DNA of 64,000 nt from Pedobacter sp. Hv1 (GTDB taxonomy: Bacteria > Bacteroidota > Bacteroidia > Sphingobacteriales > Sphingobacteriaceae). Below, one piece after another: positions 44,137-51,517 of the stretch. The notes beneath the pieces were generated by a model. That model had not been told where the DNA came from and searched no databases. It saw nothing but the letters and a program-made list of their open reading frames with translations. Both the position numbers and the translations under genes were made by a program. Position 1 is the first letter of the stretch. Each line of letters starts with the position of its first letter. Location: NCBI RefSeq assembly GCF_001412215.1, contig NZ_LLWP01000002.1:372001-436000 (forward strand). Direction: 5' to 3'.

Positions 44137-44943
44137 TTATTTTGTAGTTTCTTTTGCCAACTCATCAAAAAATTTAAAGTGTTGATGAATTGTTTTAGAC
44201 CAATAGCCTCCTGTATGTGCACCTGGTTGTGTAATATAAGTGGCCTTGATTTTTAAGGAATCGCATTGCTGTCTAAATTGGTTGTTGGCCTTGTATAAAT
44301 AATCTTCGGTACCACAATCGAAAATCAATTTCTTATTGAGGTCTTTAATCAAATGCAGCCGATTTATCGGACTATACTCATCAAAAAGTTTATTTTCTTC
44401 ACTGTACTCACCTAATATATAAGCCAAAGTTGTTTTCTTAAATCCAGAATGGCGCAGGTTCAACACACCCGAAGTACTGCCAGCACTCAAAAACAGTTGA
44501 GGATAGCTGATCAAAATGCTCATGGCTCCAAAACCACCCATGCTTGCTCCAGTGATAAAATATTTTTTGGCATCTGTACTGTACGAATTGCTAATTTTAG
44601 GCAACAACTCCTTTATAAAAAACGATTCATATTGTACGCTATCTTTGTTAGGCGAATTTAAGTACCAACTCTTTTTCAACCCATCGGGGCAAACGATGAT
44701 AAAACCATATTGATTGGCTAAACCTTGAAAATCAGCAAGTTTACTCCAAGACCTGTAATTGGCAGAATGTCCATGCAGCACATACACCACCGGATATTTT
44801 TGACTTTTTTGATAAGTAATTGGTTTATAAACTAAAACAGAGTCATTTGTCTTTAAATATGTAGATTTTATCACCAACACATCCTGCGCATTGGCGTTTA
44901 ATCCCAACATAAAAAATACAACTATCAAAAAGTATCTTACCAT
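44137..44943 (-). CDS. Exported esterase (esterase D / PF00756-like)
   Basis: 268 residues with a signal peptide (about 1-20, ending ANAQ). Alpha/beta hydrolase features: VVYVLHGHSANYRSW (oxyanion region), the nucleophile elbow GASMGGFGAM, IFDCGTEDYLY (acid) and AGAHTGGYWSKTIHQH (His). This is the esterase D/feruloyl-esterase-like group that often removes acyl groups from carbohydrates. The ATG at 44943 begins the signal peptide. It is 28 bases upstream of the secreted unknown gene on the same strand, so the two are likely co-transcribed. Confidence 0.85.
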   Translation of the reverse strand: MVRYFLIVVFFMLGLNANAQDVLVIKSTYLKTNDSVLVYKPITYQKSQKYPVVYVLHGHSANYRSWSKLADFQGLANQYGFIIVCPDGLKKSWYLNSPNKDSVQYESFFIKELLPKISNSYSTDAKKYFITGASMGGFGAMSILISYPQLFLSAGSTSGVLNLRHSGFKKTTLAYILGEYSEENKLFDEYSPINRLHLIKDLNKKLIFDCGTEDYLYKANNQFRQQCDSLKIKATYITQPGAHTGGYWSKTIHQHFKFFDELAKETTK

Positions 44944-45082
44944 AGTTATCAAACCTTATTGCTTAACTTATCAGCACAAGTATATAAAATATATTTATAA
45001 GAATGATAAACTTTTTAAAAAAATAAAATAAGTACACCAAAAAAGTGAAAATAACTACTCAAACAGCAGCAATTTGCCCGCT

Positions 45083-45113
45083 ATTGCAGAATTAAAAACT
45101 ATGCTTACATTTG
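45083..45113 (+). promoter_or_regulatory. Promoter upstream of the fluoride riboswitch
   Basis: -33 element ATTG (45083-45086), 19-base spacer and -7 element TACATTTG (45106-45113) fit the Bacteroidota TTTG/TAnnTTTG consensus. Transcription would start near 45120, a few bases before the riboswitch, which strongly supports both calls. Confidence 0.7.
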
Positions 45114-45126
45114 TAATAGACAAAAA

Positions 45127-45177
45127 GGAAATGGTGTCTTCCTACTTGAACCGCCTTAAAAAGCTGATGACGCCTGG
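45127..45177 (+). promoter_or_regulatory. Fluoride riboswitch (crcB motif)
   Basis: The conserved parts of the crcB RNA are present in order: GGAAATGGTGTCTTCC (helix GGAA/TTCC containing ATGG), then AACCGCC, then a short CTT/AAG helix, then GCTGATGACGCC. GGTGTC can pair with GACGCC (one G-U) to form the outer helix, as in known crcB RNAs. The riboswitch turns on fluoride-resistance genes when fluoride is bound. It lies 34 bases before the ATG of a CLC-type fluoride exporter gene, the classical target. A weak hairpin (ATGT/ACAT near 45184-45196) follows, before the AGGAGG at 45202. Confidence 0.92.
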
Positions 45178-45210
45178 TTATTAATGTAAAAACATTTAAT
45201 CAGGAGGATC

Positions 45211-46518
45211 ATGTCCAGTAAAAATCAAAAATCAATCTTAAAAAAAACTAAACAGGCATTAATTTTATTTTTTGGTCGTTTCCCTGCAATTCCCTATTTA
45301 TTAAAATGGTTACTGATCAGCTTGGTAATTGGCGTTTGCATTGGTACCACCTCTGCCGGATTTTTACAATCGTTAGCATGGGTAACTCAATATAGAGAAA
45401 ATCACCTATGGCTAATTGCACTTTTACCAATAGGAGGCCTAGCCGTAGGCTTACTTTACCACTATTTTGGTAAAAGTGTTGCCCCTGGCAACAACCTGCT
45501 TATTGATACGATCCTTAATCCTCAAAAAACCATTCCATTCAGAATGGCACCATTTATATACATTGGCACCCTAGTTACCCATTTTTTTGGCGGGTCTGCC
45601 GGACGAGAAGGAACAGCCCTACAAATGGCGGGCGCCATTGCAGACCAGTTTAGCAAACCTTTTAGATTAACTGCAACAGACAGAAAAACTTTAATGATTG
45701 CAGCAATAGCCGCAGGTTTTGGTTCTGTTTTTGGCACTCCTTTGGCCGGAGCCGTTTTTGGACTAGAAGTTTTTTTAATTGGTCGATTAAGCTACACCGC
45801 TATCTTCCCTGCTTTTACTGCTGCCATTATAGCCGATCTGGTAACCAAATTATGGAAAACCAATCACACCCATTATGCGATTAATCATATACCTGATGTT
45901 TCTCTAGTCTATATTGTCTACGCTATTCTTGCAGGGTTGGCATTTGGTCTCTGTGCAGCATTGTTTAGCAAAACACTTCATTTCACTAGTTCCATCTTTA
46001 AAGCGAAAATTGCATTTCCGCCATTACGTCCATTTGTTGGAGGAATAATAGTAGCACTTGCCGTTTTAGCCATTGGTACCACAAAATATATTGGATTGGG
46101 TATTCCAACCATTGAAGCTTCATTTGATGTTCCATTACCCAGCTATGATTTTATGATAAAGATGGCATTTACCATTGTAACCTTGGCTGCAGGCTTTAAA
46201 GGTGGAGAGGTTACCCCCCTATTTTTTATTGGTGCGGCTTTGGGCAATGCACTTTCTTACTTCATCCCCCTGCCCATGGGCCTCTTGGCAGGAATGGGCT
46301 TTGTAGCTGTATTTGCAGGCGCAACCAATACACCTCTGGCCTGCACCTTAATGGCTATGGAATTATTTGGGAGTACCTGTGGTATCTATGTAGCTATTGC
46401 CTGTGTAGTTGCTTATCTGCTATCTGGCCACACAAGTATTTACACCCACCAAATGATTGGCGAAACGAAACATGCTAGGTTTAAAAGGTACTTGGGCAAA
46501 AGATTGAACGAACTTTGA
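45211..46518 (+). CDS. CLC-F-type fluoride/proton antiporter
   Basis: 435 residues, about ten or more membrane helices, no CBS domains. The usual chloride selectivity GSGIP is replaced by GNNLL (residues 93-97); the gating-Glu block is GREGTALQ (131-138); then GFKGGEVTPLFFIGAALGN and AGATNTPLACTLMAMELFG. These changes are characteristic of CLC-F proteins, which export fluoride in exchange for protons. The preceding fluoride riboswitch independently confirms the role. The gene is preceded by an AGGAGG Shine-Dalgarno sequence 3 bases before the ATG. It is probably monocistronic or co-transcribed with the YciI-like gene 42 bases downstream. Confidence 0.92.
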   Translation: MSSKNQKSILKKTKQALILFFGRFPAIPYLLKWLLISLVIGVCIGTTSAGFLQSLAWVTQYRENHLWLIALLPIGGLAVGLLYHYFGKSVAPGNNLLIDTILNPQKTIPFRMAPFIYIGTLVTHFFGGSAGREGTALQMAGAIADQFSKPFRLTATDRKTLMIAAIAAGFGSVFGTPLAGAVFGLEVFLIGRLSYTAIFPAFTAAIIADLVTKLWKTNHTHYAINHIPDVSLVYIVYAILAGLAFGLCAALFSKTLHFTSSIFKAKIAFPPLRPFVGGIIVALAVLAIGTTKYIGLGIPTIEASFDVPLPSYDFMIKMAFTIVTLAAGFKGGEVTPLFFIGAALGNALSYFIPLPMGLLAGMGFVAVFAGATNTPLACTLMAMELFGSTCGIYVAIACVVAYLLSGHTSIYTHQMIGETKHARFKRYLGKRLNEL

Positions 46519-46560
46519 TGCTGTTTGACCTCAGATGATTATATTTAAATAAAAAATACC

Positions 46561-47025
46561 ATGAAAAAATTAATGTTTCTTTCGCTCTTTCTATCCATGG
46601 CTTTTATGCTGAAAGCTCAGGATAAAAAAACAAATCCAAACTACGATGCCTCTCTAGCTAAACAATACGGCGCTGATGATTATGGCATGAAAATGTATGT
46701 TTTAGTGATCTTAAAAACGGGATCCAATACCAGCGAAACCAAAGCCAAAACAGACAGCTTATTTGCAGGCCATATGGAGAACATGGGCAAATTGGTAAAA
46801 GTTAACAAATTGATTGTTGCTGGCCCATTGGCTAAAAACGACAAGACCTATAGAGGCATATTTATCTTAAACACCAAATCTATTGAAGAAGCCAAAGAAT
46901 TATTGGCAACAGACCCTGCGGTTAAAGCAAAACTATTGGATGCAGAATTGTTTAATTGGTATGGTTCTGCCGCACTTGCCGAATATTTAAAAGCCGACGA
47001 TAAAATAGGGAAATATAAGTTTTAA
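46561..47025 (+). CDS. Exported YciI-like protein
   Basis: 154 residues with a signal peptide (about 1-19, ending LKAQ) and a YCII-related ferredoxin-like core: YVLVILKTGS, LFAGHMENMGKLVKVNKLIVAGPL (conserved His) and RGIFILNTKSIEEAKELLATDPAV. YciI proteins are small and of uncertain function, some with peroxidase-like or isomerase-like activity. Export of a YciI domain is slightly unusual. It starts 42 bases after the fluoride exporter gene; whether the riboswitch also controls it is open. Confidence 0.82.
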   Translation: MKKLMFLSLFLSMAFMLKAQDKKTNPNYDASLAKQYGADDYGMKMYVLVILKTGSNTSETKAKTDSLFAGHMENMGKLVKVNKLIVAGPLAKNDKTYRGIFILNTKSIEEAKELLATDPAVKAKLLDAELFNWYGSAALAEYLKADDKIGKYKF

Positions 47026-47119
47026 GTTTTTCTAGAGAGGAAATGGGGAATGGGAAATAGGTAATAGTGAATAGGAAATAGAGAATAGGGAATAGAAAGT
47101 GTAGCTTTTAGGGGAAAAA

Positions 47120-47180
<61 letters not shown>

Positions 47181-47186
47181 AAAAAA

Positions 47187-48191
47187 CTATTCTTCTTTCT
47201 GCTGGAACTTATAAAACAAATAACCTAAAAAAGGCAAAATCAAAACGCTGCCTAATACTAGGGCCCAACCTAAACTGTCTACTGTTTTAATTGGTGCAAT
47301 GCTTCCAAATAGTGAAATCGCATCCCCATTCTTTAAACGGATAAAATTAGGAAAATGGGCATAACTGATCGCTAAAAGAATCATCGTTACCTGAAAGCCA
47401 GCTAAAATCCGTAATACTTTTGTTTTACCTTTTAACAACAGATACCACAGTAAAATCAGAGACAGGCTTGCCAGAATAACCGCAACTAAACCCACTTGAT
47501 TTTGAAACACCCAACTGACCAGGGGTACATCTTCGTTGCCCGCAGCTATAAAAACTAATGCACCACAAACTACGGCTCCAATATTCATAAATTCTGCCTT
47601 TTTGATAAAGCGCTTTTTATCTGCTTCAACTTTACATTCTCCTATCAAATATATGGCTGCCAAAAACCCACACAGGGCAACCGTAAATAAACCCACTGCA
47701 ATAGAGAACCAGTTGAGCCAGCTAAAAATATAGGCATCAACAAAATTGCTTGCTTGTGTATTGATTTGCCCTGAGAGCACACTCCCTGCAATAATTCCTA
47801 AAAAAAGTGGCGTAATGAAACTAGAATAAATAAAAACCTTGTTGTACACTTCCTGCATTTGGTCTTTAACCGCATCGTAATGTCTAAATACAAATGCTGT
47901 TCCTCGAGCAATAATCCCTATCAACATAATGGCTAATGGAATGTGCAAGTAAACAGACATGGTGGTATAAATGGTTGGAAAAGCCACAAACAAAATTACA
48001 ATGGTAATGATCAGCCACATGTGGTTAGCTTCCCAAACCGGGCCAATAGCATGATACATGGTGTTACGTGTTTTACTCCTATTTTTTGAGGACGTAAATA
48101 ATTCGATAATCCCTGCACCAAAATCGGCACCACCCAACAAGAAATAAAGTAGAATGGCCAGACAAAGAAAGGTAATGACAACGTATTCCAT
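47187..48191 (-). CDS. cydB: Cytochrome bd oxidase subunit II
   Basis: 334 residues with about eight to nine membrane helices. The start FLCLAILLYFLLGGADFGAGIIELF, GPVWEANHMWLIITIVILFVAFP and RGTAFVFRHYD match CydB. It pairs with CydA in the inner membrane to reduce oxygen with quinol, helping growth at low oxygen. It follows cydA with a gap of 2 bases. Confidence 0.95.
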   Translation of the reverse strand: MEYVVITFLCLAILLYFLLGGADFGAGIIELFTSSKNRSKTRNTMYHAIGPVWEANHMWLIITIVILFVAFPTIYTTMSVYLHIPLAIMLIGIIARGTAFVFRHYDAVKDQMQEVYNKVFIYSSFITPLFLGIIAGSVLSGQINTQASNFVDAYIFSWLNWFSIAVGLFTVALCGFLAAIYLIGECKVEADKKRFIKKAEFMNIGAVVCGALVFIAAGNEDVPLVSWVFQNQVGLVAVILASLSLILLWYLLLKGKTKVLRILAGFQVTMILLAISYAHFPNFIRLKNGDAISLFGSIAPIKTVDSLGWALVLGSVLILPFLGYLFYKFQQKEE

Positions 48192-48193
48192 AA

Positions 48194-49522
48194 CTAATGA
48201 GATTTAGGATCTTCTGGTTGACTGTACAAAGTGGGTACCATTTTAATTTGACGATACAACAAAAAGATCACAATGATACTAAGCGAAGCATAGATAGCAG
48301 AAAACAGGTAAAACGACCAAGCTATACCCGGCATTGGTGTTACCGCATCTTTGGTTCTCATAATCCCGTAGATGATCCAGGGCTGCCTACCAACTTCTGT
48401 AACCACCCAACCCGCTTCTAAAGCAATATAACCTAGTGGGATGGCGTATACGAACAACTTTAAAATCCAATGCCTGCCCAACAAGGATTTTTTACGCCAC
48501 AGGGTAATCCAATAAATGAGCGAGATGATCACCAGCAAGCTCCCTATCCCTACCATAATCTGGAAAGCATAATGGGTAATCGCAACTGGCGGATGTTCAT
48601 TTTCTGGGATCTTATCTAAACCTATCACCTCCGATTTGAAATCGCCATGTGCTAAAAAACTTAAGGCCCCTGGAATTTCAATGGCCATTTTCACTTCTTT
48701 CTTTTGCTCGTCTACAATTCCTCCAATTAATAAAGGCGCTGGTTTTTGTGTATGGTACAGCGCTTCCATCGCTGCTAATTTAGCCGGTTGTCTTTTGGCC
48801 ACATCTTTTGCCGAAATGTCTCCACTTATGGGTTGTAATATGGCACAAATGGTAGCAAAAGTAGCTGCAATCTTAAAGGCTTTATAATGGAAGTCTTGGC
48901 TTTGTTTTCTTAATATCATTAAGGCATGTACCCCTGCAACGGCAAAACCGGTAGCCGTAAATGCTGCCAAGCACATGTGTAGGGCCTGTGTAAACCAAGC
49001 TTTATTAAACATGGCCTGTATCGGATCTATATTTAAATATTGACCATTTACAAAATCAAATCCTGCAGGACTATTCATCCAGGCATTTGCTGCCACAACT
49101 AAAATACCCGAGGCCAAACCGCTTACTCCAACCACAACCCCTGTAAACCAATGAAACCATTTATTGAGTTTATTCCAGCCATACAAAAAGAAACCTAAGG
49201 CAATGGCCTCGATAAAAAAGGCTGTTCCTTCTAAAGAGAAAGGCATTCCAAAAATAGGCCCGGCATGCTCCATAAACTTAGGCCAGAGCAAACCCAACTC
49301 AAAAGAAAGCATGGTACCAGAAACTGCACCTGTGGCAAAAAAGATGGCTACTCCTTTGCTCCAAGCTTTGGTAATGTGCTTATAGACTTCGTTATTTGTT
49401 TTAAGCCATTTGTAATGCGATACAGCCATAAAAAATGGCATCACCATACCAATACAAGCATAAATGATATGAAAGCCCAAGGAAAGGGCCATTTGTGAAC
49501 GGGCAGCTAAGAAATCGTCCAT
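48194..49522 (-). CDS. cydA: Cytochrome bd oxidase subunit I
   Basis: 442 residues with about nine membrane helices. The start SQMALSLGFHIIYACIGM contains H18, the equivalent of E. coli H19 haem ligand; the ALHMCLAAFTATGFAVAGVHA helix and LFVYAIPLGYIALEAGWVVTEVGRQPWIIYGIMRTKDAVT block are conserved. The protein is about 80 residues shorter than E. coli CydA, consistent with the short Q-loop class. A TATATTTG element 20 bases upstream on the minus strand is the likely promoter for cydAB. Confidence 0.95.
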   Translation of the reverse strand: MDDFLAARSQMALSLGFHIIYACIGMVMPFFMAVSHYKWLKTNNEVYKHITKAWSKGVAIFFATGAVSGTMLSFELGLLWPKFMEHAGPIFGMPFSLEGTAFFIEAIALGFFLYGWNKLNKWFHWFTGVVVGVSGLASGILVVAANAWMNSPAGFDFVNGQYLNIDPIQAMFNKAWFTQALHMCLAAFTATGFAVAGVHALMILRKQSQDFHYKAFKIAATFATICAILQPISGDISAKDVAKRQPAKLAAMEALYHTQKPAPLLIGGIVDEQKKEVKMAIEIPGALSFLAHGDFKSEVIGLDKIPENEHPPVAITHYAFQIMVGIGSLLVIISLIYWITLWRKKSLLGRHWILKLFVYAIPLGYIALEAGWVVTEVGRQPWIIYGIMRTKDAVTPMPGIAWSFYLFSAIYASLSIIVIFLLYRQIKMVPTLYSQPEDPKSH

Positions 49523-49542
49523 AAGCTTAAGAATTAATTACA

Positions 49543-49550
49543 CAAATATA
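49543..49550 (-). promoter_or_regulatory. Putative -7 promoter element for cydAB
   Basis: The minus strand reads TATATTTG, a full match to TAnnTTTG, 20 bases before the cydA ATG. This implies a leader of about 14 bases. The -33 element is unclear. Confidence 0.45.
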
Positions 49551-49715
49551 CCCTATAGAATTATGGAATTATTTAACTATCAATAAAATAGCTACTATTT
49601 TTTCAATATAGAACGTTTATAAATTATAGAAAAATTACTAGTTGTTGTATGAATTGTTTAATCAATATTCACCCCTCAATAACTTTGGATTACATTCAAA
49701 AAAACAAAACCTCAA

Positions 49716-49795
49716 ACTATAGACAATGGACCATGAACTATCAACTATAGACCATGGACTATTAACTATAAACCATGGACTATGAACAATCTACC
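49716..49795. repeat. Degenerate ACCATGGACTAT repeats
   Basis: Related words repeat at a spacing of about 22 bases: GACAATGGACCATGAACTAT, then ACCATGGACTATTAACTATA, then ACCATGGACTATGAACAAT. No gene overlaps. They lie beyond the stop codon of the MBL-fold gene. Confidence 0.7.
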
Positions 49796-49800
49796 AAAAA

Positions 49801-50700
49801 CTAGCCCGTTGTAAGCTCAGTATATGCTGCCGTTAAACTTCTTGCTACCCCATCACCTGTCCACTCTGGCGCACCGGGAATACTTGTTGCCTTTAAGATT
49901 TCTTCTTTTGTTTTGCCCGCTTTGATCTCGGCACCTACAAAAGCCAACAATGATTGCAGATAATTTTGAAAGGCTTTGATATCGGCTTTATTTCCGGTTA
50001 CTTTTTCTGGATCTAAGCTATGCCCCCAGATAAATAAAGTATCCTTATCAAATTGATTTTGAATTTGCTCAAGCGCTGTGATCCAATTGCCAATATGTGC
50101 ACCATTCGCTTTATCAATAAATGGATAGCGACGGTTAAATACCAAATCGCCAACATGTGCAATATTTGCATTTTCGAAATGGTAAACCACATCACCATTG
50201 GTATGTCCAGATCCATAATAAGTGGCACTAATTTTTTCCTTGCCTACAGGCGCTTTCCATCCTTTACCAAAGGTGATGTCAGGAAAGAGTTGCTTGTCTT
50301 CATTTTTGGCTTTTTCTGCGGCCAGTTTTTGGTTAACCAGCGAATTTTGATGAGCAACCACATGTTCTGCTAAACCTTTAAATGCAATGTTACCTGCAGT
50401 ATGGTCGCCATGATGGTGGGTATTTAATAGATATTTGAATGGTTTCTCACTCAAGCCTTTTAATTCTTCGATTACATGCGGTGCAGTGGTTGGAAATTGC
50501 GAATCGACTACCACAAATCCACTTGTACCATTTAACCAAGCTATAGTACCGCCCTGTTCGGTAAAAATACCAACATCGTTGCGCAATAGCTTAAACTGAT
50601 AGGCCCTAGCTAAATTAGGGCTGGCAAAAGCATCAGCTTTATAAAAAGAAAGTACTGCCATGGCCAAGGCCGAGTTTTGAATAAATTGTCTTCTTTGCAT
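49801..50700 (-). CDS. Exported MBL-fold metallo-hydrolase
   Basis: 299 residues. The start MQRRQFIQNSALAMAVLSFYKADAFA is a signal peptide with a twin-arginine-like pair, giving possible Tat export. The zinc motif HHHGDH (H95, H97, D99, H100) is followed by GSGHTNGDVVYHFENANIAHVGDLVFNRRYPF, typical of MBL-fold hydrolases such as SoxH- or lactamase-like groups. Substrate unknown. The ATG at 50700 is preferred to a GTG at 50706. Confidence 0.85.
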   Translation of the reverse strand: MQRRQFIQNSALAMAVLSFYKADAFASPNLARAYQFKLLRNDVGIFTEQGGTIAWLNGTSGFVVVDSQFPTTAPHVIEELKGLSEKPFKYLLNTHHHGDHTAGNIAFKGLAEHVVAHQNSLVNQKLAAEKAKNEDKQLFPDITFGKGWKAPVGKEKISATYYGSGHTNGDVVYHFENANIAHVGDLVFNRRYPFIDKANGAHIGNWITALEQIQNQFDKDTLFIWGHSLDPEKVTGNKADIKAFQNYLQSLLAFVGAEIKAGKTKEEILKATSIPGAPEWTGDGVARSLTAAYTELTTG

Positions 50701-50713
50701 GATCACGAAAATT

Positions 50714-50741
50714 AAAAAACCACGATAGGATACCGTGGTTT
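50714..50741 (-). terminator. Terminator after the small unknown gene
   Basis: On the minus strand AAACCACG pairs with CGTGGTTT around a 9-base loop and is followed by a T-run. It lies 28 bases after the stop of the small gene at 50769-50975 and separates it from the MBL gene. Confidence 0.8.
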
Positions 50742-50768
50742 AAATGTAATGAAATATTTGATGTTTTA

Positions 50769-50975
50769 CTAAACTCCAGTTCCCGGAATTGTACCAGGTT
50801 CGTGACCATCGCCAAACGAATTGTGGGTACGTCCATGTTTTTTTTCAAACCGACTGGTTATTTTTGAAGAAGAGTTTTTCTCTACATTTTGTTCATGCCT
50901 CACTTCCTCTTTTTCATTGCCTATATCAATCAAATCATTTTTTATAGCGCTGTTTTTTTCATTTTTAGTTTCCAT
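50769..50975 (-). CDS. Small charged protein of unknown function
   Basis: 68 residues, highly charged, no membrane segment or signal. It is rich in Lys, Glu, Asn and ends GDGHEPGTIPGTGV. No family recognised. A clear terminator directly downstream supports that it is transcribed as its own unit. The composition suggests a disordered or nucleic-acid-associated protein. Upstream (50976-51060) no promoter consensus was found. Probably real, function unknown. Confidence 0.6.
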   Translation of the reverse strand: METKNEKNSAIKNDLIDIGNEKEEVRHEQNVEKNSSSKITSRFEKKHGRTHNSFGDGHEPGTIPGTGV

Positions 50976-51057
50976 ACGATTGTTTTTTTTAAGAGATGTC
51001 TTGTTTTAACAATTCACAGAAAATATTGTTTTAATTAGCGTTTCATAAAGTATAGCA

Positions 51058-51091
51058 ACAAAAAAGCCTTAGCACTAAGGCTAAGGCTTTT
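51058..51091 (-). terminator. Terminator-like hairpin
   Basis: AAAAGCCTT pairs with AAGGCTTTT around a 12-base loop; on the minus strand it is followed by six Ts. No coding gene ends before it on the minus strand, so the transcript it would end is unexplained. Confidence 0.7.
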
Positions 51092-51383
51092 CACTTGGTT
51101 AAAAATAAGCGTAACAAATAAACATCTACCCTTTTTAACAAACTCGTGGCATCGAGTACATTAATTGTAATAAGAACCGCTTAAACTTAAAACTCCAATT
51201 ACCTAATTGTGCCAATAGATTTGGCACTATCAAACTTAACTAAACATATTCGTTTATTTAGTAACTTTTCAGTTACATTTACTTAAAAATCGATGTTTAA
51301 ACATATATAAAGACAGTTTTAGAATATATGAATATGTAGAAATTAGCTTGAAAAATTGCCCTACAGCTCAGCAAATTCATAAA

Positions 51384-51413
51384 AAAACCTTGACCATCTA
51401 GTCAAGGTTTTTT
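51384..51413. terminator. Terminator after cysteine desulfurase
   Basis: AAAACCTTGAC pairs with GTCAAGGTTTT around a 6-base loop with A-run and T-run flanks, usable in both directions. It is about 105 bases beyond the desulfurase stop codon. Confidence 0.85.
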
Positions 51414-51517
51414 AACCTATAACATCTATTTTGTTATAAAAAAGTTATAAAAAAGATTCAAGCTTAATCTATCCAACTACTTTATAAGCAGAAAATAGGG
51501 TTTATTGAATAATTTGG

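Larger units (their letters stand above)
50976..51517. other. Intergenic region with two terminators; candidate small RNA
   Basis: About 540 bases without a gene. Terminator-like hairpins at 51058-51091 and 51384-51413 bracket roughly 290 bases that hold no ORF. The minus strand has TAAGTTTG (51231-51238), a full TAnnTTTG match, and the hairpin GTGCCAA/TTGGCAC (51210-51228). A minus-strand transcript from about 51224 to the terminator at 51060 would be about 165 nt. On the plus strand TAGATTTG also matches the consensus near 51216. No known RNA family was recognised. Confidence 0.4.
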
